Origin: an uncultured Ideonella sp.
Lineage (GTDB): Bacteria > Pseudomonadota > Gammaproteobacteria > Burkholderiales > Burkholderiaceae
Length of the DNA: 11,921 bases
Reading direction: 5' to 3'
NCBI GenBank assembly: GCA_946479475.1
Contig: CAMLGG010000165.1
Location: 1-11,921 of the forward strand
Positions 4,565 to 10,944 of the stretch are shown one piece after another. Every line of letters starts with the position of its first letter. Within the stretch, counting starts at the first letter, position 1. The notes under the pieces are model-generated. The model did no database searches. It saw only the letters and a program-made list of their open reading frames with translations, and was not told where the DNA came from. A program made the position numbers and the translations under genes.

Positions 4565-6211
4565 ATGAACACCGTTGCCATCCTGCTGTCGGCCTTCGTG
4601 CTGTCCTTCGTCGCGCTGCTGGTCTTCATCTGGTCGCAGCGAACGGGCCTGTTCGACCGCAGCAGCAAGGGCGCGGAGGTGATCTTCGCGCCGGGCGAGA
4701 TCGGGCGGATCGAGGAGCCGGCCGCGGCACCAGCGGCACAGGGCAGCCTGCAAGTCGCTGTCGACGCGGCGGGCGCGGGCCACGCGACTCGCGCCGACCC
4801 GGACGAGCTGGCAGGGCGCGCGCGCGCCGACGCGTCCACCGCACCCTTGGTGTTCTTCATGTTCTGCTGCGCGGTCGCCTGGCTGCTGGTGGCATCGGCG
4901 GCAGGAATCACCGCCTCGATCAAGCTGCACGAGCCCGACTGGCTGGTGCAGCAGGCCTGGCTCACCTTTGGCCGCATCCGCAGCATCCACCTCAATGCCG
5001 TGGCCTACGGCTGGGCGCCGATGGCCGGGCTGGGCATCGCGATGTTCGTGATCCCGCGGCTGCTGAAGACGCCCTTGATGGGCGCGCGCTTCGCCTTCGT
5101 CGGCGCGGTGTTCTGGAACGCGGCGCTGATCGCCGGGCTGGGCAGCATCGCCGCGGGCATCAACGATGGCCTGGAGTGGCTGGAGATCCCCTGGCAGATC
5201 GGCATCCTGTTCGCTGTCGGCGGAGCGCTGATCGCGCTGCCGCTGGTCTTCACGCTGGTCAACCGGCGCGTCGAGCACCTGTACGTCTCGGTCTGGTACA
5301 TGGCTTGTGCGCTGTTCTGGCTGCCGGTGCTGTTCGTCGTCGCGAAGATGCCGGGCCTGCACCAGGGCGTGCAGCAGGCGGCGGTGAACTGGTGGTTCGG
5401 CCACAACGTGCTGGGCTTGTTCTACACGCCGCTGGCGCTGGCCAGCGTCTATTACTTCCTGCCCAAGGTGATCGGCCGGCCGATCCAGTCGTACAACCTG
5501 TCGCTGCTCGGCTTCTGGGGGCTGGCCTTCTTCTACGGCCAGGTCGGCGGCCACCATCTGATCGGCGGGCCGGTGCCGGAATGGATGATCACGCTGTCCA
5601 TCGTGCAGAGCATGATGATGATCATCCCGGTCGCGGCGTTCACCGTGAATCAGTACCAGACAATGCAGGGGCGCCTGTCGGCGCTGCGCTGGTCGCCGAC
5701 GCTGCGCTTCATCGGCGTGGGCGGGCTGATGTACACGGCGAGTTCGGTCCAGGGCTCGTTCGAGGCGCTGCGCAGCATGAACGCCGTCACCCATTTCACG
5801 CACTACACGGTGGCGCATGCACACCTGGGCCTGTACGGCTTCGTCAGCTTCGTGTTCTTCGGGGCGATGTACTTCGTGATGCCTCGCATCACGGCGCGCG
5901 AGTGGCCCTATCCTTGGCTGGTCGCGGCGCACTTCTGGCTCGTCAGCGGGGGCTTCGCCTTGTACTTCGTGAGCCTCACCGCCGCGGGCTGGCTGCAGGG
6001 CGTGGCGATGCTGGACGCGGCGCGGCCCTTCATGGATTCGGTGGCGGTGACGCTGCCCTACCTGAAGGGACGCAGCCTCGGCGGAGCCTTCATGGTGCTG
6101 GGCCACGTCGTGTTTGCCGGGCACTTCATCGCCCTGGCCCTGGGCTTGGGGCCGAACCGCGACCAGCCGGCCCTGTTCCGGCAACTGGCCCGCAAGGCGG
6201 CGACGGCATGA
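4565..6211 (+). CDS. CcoN-like heme-copper oxidase subunit I with a CcoS-like N-terminal extension
   Basis: A 548-residue integral membrane catalytic subunit of the C-family (cbb3/NOR) heme-copper superfamily. Visible active-site residues: low-spin heme ligand H142 (FGRIRSIHLNAV); CuB ligands H280 (WWFGHN) and H330-H331 (VGGHHL); Y324, six residues before the HH pair, where cbb3 oxidases keep their cross-linked tyrosine; heme ligands H418 and H420 (YTVAHAHLG). Compared with CcoN, the Glu of the 'FEGP' segment is Gln396, with Glu400 one turn later. Residues 1-91 are unusual: a TM helix (about 4-23), then QRTGLFDRSSKGAEVIF, resembling CcoS, then a variable linker before CcoN TM1 (about 95-118). 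No good Shine-Dalgarno precedes the ATG; an in-frame stop at 4544-4546 limits the start. It heads a five-gene operon under an NsrR site. O2 reductase is favoured; NO reductase is possible. Confidence 0.88.
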   Translation: MNTVAILLSAFVLSFVALLVFIWSQRTGLFDRSSKGAEVIFAPGEIGRIEEPAAAPAAQGSLQVAVDAAGAGHATRADPDELAGRARADASTAPLVFFMFCCAVAWLLVASAAGITASIKLHEPDWLVQQAWLTFGRIRSIHLNAVAYGWAPMAGLGIAMFVIPRLLKTPLMGARFAFVGAVFWNAALIAGLGSIAAGINDGLEWLEIPWQIGILFAVGGALIALPLVFTLVNRRVEHLYVSVWYMACALFWLPVLFVVAKMPGLHQGVQQAAVNWWFGHNVLGLFYTPLALASVYYFLPKVIGRPIQSYNLSLLGFWGLAFFYGQVGGHHLIGGPVPEWMITLSIVQSMMMIIPVAAFTVNQYQTMQGRLSALRWSPTLRFIGVGGLMYTASSVQGSFEALRSMNAVTHFTHYTVAHAHLGLYGFVSFVFFGAMYFVMPRITAREWPYPWLVAAHFWLVSGGFALYFVSLTAAGWLQGVAMLDAARPFMDSVAVTLPYLKGRSLGGAFMVLGHVVFAGHFIALALGLGPNRDQPALFRQLARKAATA

Positions 6212-6801
6212 ACAACGAGATCAAGCTCATCTCCGGCGCCATGGTGATGCTGGCACTGTCCACCAGCGCGCTGGTCGTCCTGCCGTACCTGCAGGTGCAC
6301 GATGCACCGCCATCGCCCGGCCTCAAGCCCTACACCAGCGCCGAGCTGCGCGGGCGCGAGGTCTACATCGCCAACGGCTGCGTCTACTGCCACTCGCAAC
6401 AACCGCGTGCCAAGGGCCTTGGGCCTGACTTCTCGCGCGGCTGGGGGCGGGCCACCGTGGCCGGCGACTACGCCTACGACCAGCCGCACCTGCTGGGCAC
6501 CATGCGCACCGGCCCCGACCTGATGAACATCGGCGTGCGCCAGCCCAGCGAGCAGTGGCACCTCGGTCATCTGTACCAGCCGCGGGCCTACGTGCCGGGC
6601 AGCATCATGCCGAGCTATCCGTTCCTGTTCGAGGCCAAGGCCAAGGTAGACAAAGACGATGTGCTCGTGAGCCTGCCGCCGGCCTACGCGCCTGCCGGGC
6701 AGGTGCTCGTGGCACGCCCGCAGGCCGTGGACCTGGTGAAGTACCTCCAGTCGCTGAATCGCAGCTACCCGGCCGTCGACTCGCAGGGGGCGCCGCGATG
6801 A
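6208..6801 (+). CDS. CcoO-like membrane-anchored monoheme cytochrome c subunit
   Basis: A 197-residue protein with one N-terminal TM helix (about 8-27) acting as uncleaved anchor and a periplasmic cytochrome c domain. The heme c site is C58-C61-H62 (NGCVYCHSQQPR) and the likely axial Met is M134 (SIMPSYPFLF). The surrounding blocks VAGDYAYDQPHLLGT, MRTGPDL and WHLGHLYQPR match CcoO, the cbb3 subunit that passes electrons to subunit I. It is on the short side for CcoO. The ATG overlaps the subunit I stop (ATGA), so translation is coupled. The HSQ-x-PR signature fits CcoO better than NorC. Confidence 0.88.
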   Translation: MNNEIKLISGAMVMLALSTSALVVLPYLQVHDAPPSPGLKPYTSAELRGREVYIANGCVYCHSQQPRAKGLGPDFSRGWGRATVAGDYAYDQPHLLGTMRTGPDLMNIGVRQPSEQWHLGHLYQPRAYVPGSIMPSYPFLFEAKAKVDKDDVLVSLPPAYAPAGQVLVARPQAVDLVKYLQSLNRSYPAVDSQGAPR

Positions 6802-7394
6802 AGCCCGCCGAGATCCACCCCCAGCAGCAGCGAGAGCACCCCGAGCCGCAGGAAGGGTCGAATCCCATGCCCTGGTTCGTCGTCGTCCTGACCGCGTTGC
6901 TGCTGGGTTTCGGGGTGCTCTACATCGCCCGATCGACCCTCGGCAATGCACCCGCACTCGGCGATGGCCGCTCGACCGCCGAGCTGCAGGGAGCCGCCTC
7001 CGCAGCGGCGCTCGCGGCAGCGGACGGTGCAGCGGTCTACGCGGCGCGCTGCGCGGCCTGCCACCAGGCCGGCGGCACCGGGCTGCCCGGGGTGTTCCCC
7101 CCGCTCGCAGGCTCGGAATGGGTCGCCGGCAAGGAGACGACGCTCGCGGCGCTGGTGCTGCACGGCGCCAGCGGTGCGTTGACGGTCAAGGGCAGCACCT
7201 ACAACGGCGCCATGCCCGCCTTCGCCGCCCAGCTGCAGGATGCCGAGCTCGCCGCCGTGCTCACTCATGTGCGCAGCCAGTGGGGCAACAACGCAGCACC
7301 GGTGACGGCCGACACCGTCGCCTCGGTCCGCAAGGAAACGGCGGCACGCACCGAGCCGTTCAAGGGCGACGCCGAGCTGATGCCGCTGAAGTGA
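6798..7394 (+). CDS. Membrane-anchored monoheme cytochrome c (in place of CcoP)
   Basis: A 198-residue protein: a polar Gln/Glu/Pro-rich N-terminus (1-23), a single TM helix (about 26-44), an Ala-rich linker, and one cytochrome c domain with C85-C88-H89 (YAARCAACHQAGGTGLPG) and axial Met M139 (NGAMPAF). The domain ends near VRSQWGN, followed by a tail of about 35 residues. It occupies the operon position of CcoP, but CcoP is normally diheme with about 300 residues and its own N-terminal architecture; only one CXXCH is present. It probably accepts electrons from a periplasmic donor and feeds the CcoO-like subunit. It starts with an ATGA overlap to the preceding gene. Confidence 0.85.
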   Translation: MKPAEIHPQQQREHPEPQEGSNPMPWFVVVLTALLLGFGVLYIARSTLGNAPALGDGRSTAELQGAASAAALAAADGAAVYAARCAACHQAGGTGLPGVFPPLAGSEWVAGKETTLAALVLHGASGALTVKGSTYNGAMPAFAAQLQDAELAAVLTHVRSQWGNNAAPVTADTVASVRKETAARTEPFKGDAELMPLK

Positions 7395-7441
7395 ACGCGA
7401 GTCCCGTCACGGTGCCTGCAGCCGGGCTGGCCGGAGAGGCG

Positions 7442-8098
7442 ATGGCGCGCCGCGTCAGCGCCATGCTGTGCCTCGGCCTGATGCTCGTGCTCGTCGTGGG
7501 GCTGGCCGACTGGACCCATGGCTTCGAGGTCTGGACCTTCGAAGGGCGGCGACAGGCGCAGGTACAGGCCGGCGAACTGCGCGCGCGTCCCGTGTCATTG
7601 CGTGCCAGCGACGGCAGCACGCCGCGGTTGTGGGGGGATGCCGGCGCCGCGCCCGCCGCCTATCTTGTCGATTTCGTCTACACGCGCTGCACCAGCGTCT
7701 GCCGGGTGCTGGGCAATGAGTTCCAGCAGATGCAGCGGGAACTGGCCCAGCGGCGGCCTGCGGAGCCGGCGCTGGGTGGCGTGCACCTGGCTTCGATCTC
7801 GTTCGACGTCGACCATGACGATCCGGCACGGCTGGCCCGATATGGCGCCGGCCTGGGCGTGGACCCGCAGCACTGGACGCTGGCCGTGCCGGCCACGCAG
7901 GACGACGCCAGGGCCTTGTTGCGCTCGCTCGGGGTCGTCGTGGTTCCGGACGGGGCGGGCGGCTTTGTCCACAACGGCGCGATCCACCTGCTGGACGAGC
8001 GCGGGCGCCTGCGTGGCCTGTTCGCGTTCGACCAGTGGCCGCAGGCGCTGCAAGCCGCGCAACACCTGGCGCTCGCGCGGCCCGGGTCCTCGCCATGA
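7442..8098 (+). CDS. SCO1/SenC family copper chaperone
   Basis: A 218-residue protein with an N-terminal TM/signal anchor (about 6-22, no lipobox Cys) and a periplasmic thioredoxin-like SCO domain. The copper-binding CxxxC is C83 and C87 (FVYTRCTSVCRVLG); the third ligand is probably H177 (GGFVHNGAIHLLDERG). SCO proteins deliver or reduce copper for the CuA or CuB centre of oxidases; there is no CuA subunit here, so CuB of the subunit I in this operon is the likely target. The ATG at 7442 has GGAGAGG just upstream. A GTG at 7391 would overlap the previous stop (GTGA), as at the other joints in this operon, and is a real alternative adding 17 residues. Confidence 0.87.
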   Translation: MARRVSAMLCLGLMLVLVVGLADWTHGFEVWTFEGRRQAQVQAGELRARPVSLRASDGSTPRLWGDAGAAPAAYLVDFVYTRCTSVCRVLGNEFQQMQRELAQRRPAEPALGGVHLASISFDVDHDDPARLARYGAGLGVDPQHWTLAVPATQDDARALLRSLGVVVVPDGAGGFVHNGAIHLLDERGRLRGLFAFDQWPQALQAAQHLALARPGSSP

Positions 8099-8880
8099 GG
8101 CTGCAACGCGTGCCAGGGTTCGGCGCCTGGCGGCTCGTGCCGGCCCTGTTGCCGCTCGCACTGCTGTGGCCGGCGCTGCGCCACACCGCCGAGAGCCGCA
8201 TGTCGCTGCACATGCTGGGTGAGTTCCCGTTGTTGTTGATGGCGGGCTGGTCTGCCAGCCGGCTGTGCCTGGGCCGCCTGCGGTCGCGGCGGTGGCTGCG
8301 CGGCCAGCGCTTGCTGGACTGGCATGGCTGGACGGGCGCGACGCTGGCGAGCGGCGTCGCCCTGGTCTGGATGCTGCCTTCGGCCCTGGACGCCTCGCTG
8401 CTCCTGCCCGGGGTTGCCGCGGCCAAGTGCGCCAGCTGGTGGCTGGCCGGCTGGCTGCTGGCCGACGGCTGGCGCCGCATGGATGCCGAGGTGAGACTGT
8501 TCTTCGTCGGCAACCTGGCCTGGATGCTGGCGACGGCGGGCCTGCTCTTTCTCGATGCGCCGGATCGCCTGTGCGTGAACTACCTGCAGGACGATCAGTA
8601 CCGCGCCGGGATCGGCCTGGTGCTCTCGGCGCCGGCGCTGATCCCGCTCGCCGCCGTGGGTTGGTTCCGGGTCGGGCCGTCGAAGGCTCACAGGCCGAGC
8701 GTCAGCAGCGCGGCGTCGGACATCATCGAGCGGTCCCAGGGCGGGTCGAACACGATGTCCACGGTGGCTTCGCCCACCAGTGGCAGGGCCAGCACCTTGT
8801 CGCAGACTTCGTCGGCGATGACCTCGCCCATGCCGCAGCCCGGCGCGGTCAAGCTCATCTCGATGCGGACGCGGAACTGA
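8095..8880 (+). CDS. Multi-TM membrane protein, distantly CtaG-like
   Basis: A 261-residue protein joined to the SCO gene by an ATGA overlap. About six TM helices are visible (approximately 15-29, 41-58, 77-94, 104-123, 135-153, 172-190). The early SRMSLHMLGEFPLLLMAGW and the late YLQDDQYRAGIGLVLS faintly recall caa3-type assembly factor CtaG (PF09678), with its His/Met-rich helix and DQQ-containing loop; adjacency to SCO supports a copper-delivery role, but this is tentative. Residues after about 199 are hydrophilic, Ser/Thr-rich and lie entirely antisense to sufT (8688-8880). That tail looks like accidental translation after loss of an earlier stop, so the functional protein may end near the last helix. 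Confidence 0.7.
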   Translation: MRLQRVPGFGAWRLVPALLPLALLWPALRHTAESRMSLHMLGEFPLLLMAGWSASRLCLGRLRSRRWLRGQRLLDWHGWTGATLASGVALVWMLPSALDASLLLPGVAAAKCASWWLAGWLLADGWRRMDAEVRLFFVGNLAWMLATAGLLFLDAPDRLCVNYLQDDQYRAGIGLVLSAPALIPLAAVGWFRVGPSKAHRPSVSSAASDIIERSQGGSNTMSTVASPTSGRASTLSQTSSAMTSPMPQPGAVKLISMRTRN

Positions 8881-9242
8881 CCGGCGTGCGGGCCTTCCAT
8901 CGGCAGCACCTCGCAGACGTAGACCAGGCCCAGCTCCACGATGTCGACCGGAATCTCGGGGTCGTAGCAGGTCTTCAGGGTTTGCAAGACCAGGCCGCGC
9001 AGTTCATCGGGGCGGACGTCCGCCGGCGCCTCTGGCGCGACCGGCACCGGCTTGCCGATGGCGTCGGCATCGGCGCCGCGCAGCCGCATCAGCTGGCCCT
9101 GGACCCACAGCGTGAACGAGCCGCCCAGGGCTTGCGTGATCTGGGCCGGCGTGCCGGGCGGCAGGTCGGCCGGCCGGCCGTCGGGAACGCACTCGACCCG
9201 AACGGCCCGCGTGGTCACCACCGGCTCACGCAGCGGTCTCAC
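8688..9242 (-). CDS. sufT: SufT, MIP18/DUF59 Fe-S cluster assembly protein
   Basis: A 184-residue protein. An N-terminal part (to about 65, with the block GGSFTLWVQG and GADADAIG) precedes the MIP18/DUF59 domain: TCYDPEIPVDIVELGLVY (91-108), SLTAPGCGMGEVIADEV with C136, and the C-terminal FDPPWDRSMMSDAALLTLG. This is the SufT arrangement; SufT helps mature or deliver Fe-S clusters to client proteins under high demand. The start is GTG at 9242, overlapping the sufU stop (GTGA). It is the last gene of the suf operon here, and its final 193 bp overlap the convergent membrane-protein gene. Confidence 0.92.
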   Translation of the reverse strand: MRPLREPVVTTRAVRVECVPDGRPADLPPGTPAQITQALGGSFTLWVQGQLMRLRGADADAIGKPVPVAPEAPADVRPDELRGLVLQTLKTCYDPEIPVDIVELGLVYVCEVLPMEGPHAGQFRVRIEMSLTAPGCGMGEVIADEVCDKVLALPLVGEATVDIVFDPPWDRSMMSDAALLTLGL

Positions 9243-9679
9243 GGCGCATCACCCAGTGCGTGCATCAGCGCGTGCCAGCCCAGCAACGCGCACTTGATGC
9301 GGCCCGGATAGCGCCGCACGCCGGCCAGGCTGATCAGCTTGCCCAGGTGGGCCGCCTCGGGCTCGAGCTCGCCGGTGAGCACGGCGCGGAAGCGCTGCTG
9401 CAACTGCTGCGCGAGCGCCACGTCGTGCCCGCGAACCGCTTCGGCCATCATCGAGGCCGAGGCGATGCAGATCGCGCAGCCCTGTCCGCTGAAGCGGATG
9501 TCCTGCACCCGACCCTGGGTCACGTCCAGCGTGACCTGCAGGTCGTCGCCGCAACTCGGGTTGTGGCCGCGGGCCTGGTGCGTGGGCGCCGGCAGCGTGC
9601 CGAAGTGGCGCGGCGAGCGCTTGTGGTCCATCACCACGTCCTGGTACAGGTCGAGTTCGGCCGCGGTGCTGGTGTTCAT
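9239..9679 (-). CDS. sufU: SufU, SUF-type scaffold/sulfur-transfer protein
   Basis: A 146-residue IscU-fold protein. The zinc/cluster ligands are C43 and D45 in NPSCGDD, C68 in GQGCAICIAS, and C130 in GRIKCALLGW. The stretch between C68 and C130, including the segment LTGELEPEAAHLGKL, carries the insertion typical of SufU and absent from IscU. SufU takes persulfide sulfur from SufS and passes it to the SufBCD scaffold. It starts at the ATG at 9679, overlapping the end of sufS by 4 nt, and is followed by sufT with another 4-nt overlap. SufE, the other SufS partner, is not in the window. Confidence 0.93.
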   Translation of the reverse strand: MNTSTAAELDLYQDVVMDHKRSPRHFGTLPAPTHQARGHNPSCGDDLQVTLDVTQGRVQDIRFSGQGCAICIASASMMAEAVRGHDVALAQQLQQRFRAVLTGELEPEAAHLGKLISLAGVRRYPGRIKCALLGWHALMHALGDAP

Positions 9680-10944
9680 CGCAGCACCTCCAGGGCATGC
9701 GCCACGCCGGCCAGCAGCCGCTCGACTTCGGCATGCGTGTTGTAGAGCGCAAACGATGCCCGTGTGGTCGGCCCCAGGCCGAGGTGGTCCAGCAGCGGCT
9801 GCGCGCAGTGGTGGCCGGTGCGCACGGCAATGCCTTGTTCGTCGAGCAGCGTGCCGATGTCGTGAGGATGCACGCCCTCGGCGACGAACGAGACGATGGA
9901 CGACGAACCCGCCCCGGCCGACAGCACCGTGACGCCGGGCAGCGCGGCCAGGCCGGCAGCGGCGTGGGCGCGCAGTGCGGTGACGTGCTCGTGGATACGG
10001 CGGCGCCCGGTGCCATCGATGAAGCCGGCCGCCGCCGCCAGCCCCACGGCGCCGGACACGTTCGGCGTGCCGCCTTCCAGCCGCATCGGCAGCTCGGCGA
10101 AGCTCGCCTCGGTGGCGCTGACCCACGTCACCATGTCGCCGCCGTAGCGCAGCGGCTCCAGTTGCTCCAGCGCGCTGCGCCGCCCGACGAGGACGCCTGT
10201 GCCCATCGGTCCATGCATCTTGTGGCCGGAGAAGGCCATGAAGTCGCAGGCCAGCGAAGACAGCCCGGGCAAGGCGTGGGCGACCGACTGCGCGGCATCG
10301 AGCACGGTGTAGGCCCCCGCGGCGGCGGCCAGCGCCAGCAAGGCCTCGAAGGGCGGCCGCTCGCCGGTGGCATTGGCGCAGGCGGTGATGGCGAACACGC
10401 GCGTGCGGGGCGTGAGCAGGCGGGCCAGGTCGTCGACATGGAGGCGGCCCTGCGCGTCGGGCCGCAGGATGCGCAGCCGCGCCCCGCAACGCCGCGCCGC
10501 CTGCTGCCAGGGGACCAGGTTGGCATGGTGCTCCAGCCCGCTGACGACGATCTCGTCACCGGCCTGGAGGGCCGCGGCCGAGACCCCTGGGGTCGACAGG
10601 CCGTGCGCGACGAGGTTGAGCGCCTCCGTGGTGCCGGAAGTGAAGACCAGTTCGTGCTCCGCAGCGGCGCCCACGTAGCGCTTGATGGTGGTGCGAGCGT
10701 GTTCGTAGGCATCGGTGGCGCGCTGGCTCAGCGTGTGCACGCCGCGGTGGATGTTGGCGCGCTCATGCTGCTCGAAGCGCCGCATGGCCTCTTGCACCGG
10801 CAGCGGCATCTGCGTGGTGGCGGCGTTGTCCAGGTAGGCCAGCGGCGCGCCGTTGACGGCCTGTTCCAGCACCGGGAACAGGGCGCGCAAGTCGGCCAGG
10901 CCGACGCCCAGGTCTGCGTGATCGAGCGCGTGCGAGTCAGCCAT
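9676..10944 (-). CDS. sufS: SufS, cysteine desulfurase
   Basis: A 422-residue PLP enzyme of the class-V aminotransferase fold that converts cysteine to alanine and an enzyme persulfide for Fe-S assembly. Landmarks: YLDNAATTQMP (37-47), NIHRGVHTLSQRAT (64-77), FTSGTTEALNL, the EHHAN motif (138-142), LDAAQS (215-220), PLP lysine K242 in FSGHKMHGPMGTG, and catalytic C380 in RTGHHCAQPLL, the group II (SufS) form. Length is normal. It begins at the ATG at 10944, overlapping sufD by 8 nt, and ends overlapping sufU by 4 nt. Confidence 0.95.
   Translation of the reverse strand: MADSHALDHADLGVGLADLRALFPVLEQAVNGAPLAYLDNAATTQMPLPVQEAMRRFEQHERANIHRGVHTLSQRATDAYEHARTTIKRYVGAAAEHELVFTSGTTEALNLVAHGLSTPGVSAAALQAGDEIVVSGLEHHANLVPWQQAARRCGARLRILRPDAQGRLHVDDLARLLTPRTRVFAITACANATGERPPFEALLALAAAAGAYTVLDAAQSVAHALPGLSSLACDFMAFSGHKMHGPMGTGVLVGRRSALEQLEPLRYGGDMVTWVSATEASFAELPMRLEGGTPNVSGAVGLAAAAGFIDGTGRRRIHEHVTALRAHAAAGLAALPGVTVLSAGAGSSSIVSFVAEGVHPHDIGTLLDEQGIAVRTGHHCAQPLLDHLGLGPTTRASFALYNTHAEVERLLAGVAHALEVLR

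Noticed and set aside
4436..6184. Long minus-strand open frame (582 codons) opposite the CcoN-like gene
   Set aside because: The product is a His/Arg/Gln-rich low-complexity shadow; the plus strand encodes an unmistakable heme-copper subunit I here.
4565..6211. Calling subunit I a classical NorB
   Set aside because: It keeps the tyrosine six residues before the HH pair, pairs with a CcoO-like rather than NorC-like cytochrome, and sits with copper chaperones. NO reductase activity is left open, but not the NorB name.
7391..7441. GTG at 7391 as the SCO gene start
   Set aside because: It has an attractive GTGA overlap but no ribosome site; the ATG at 7442 has GGAGAGG upstream. Kept as an alternative.
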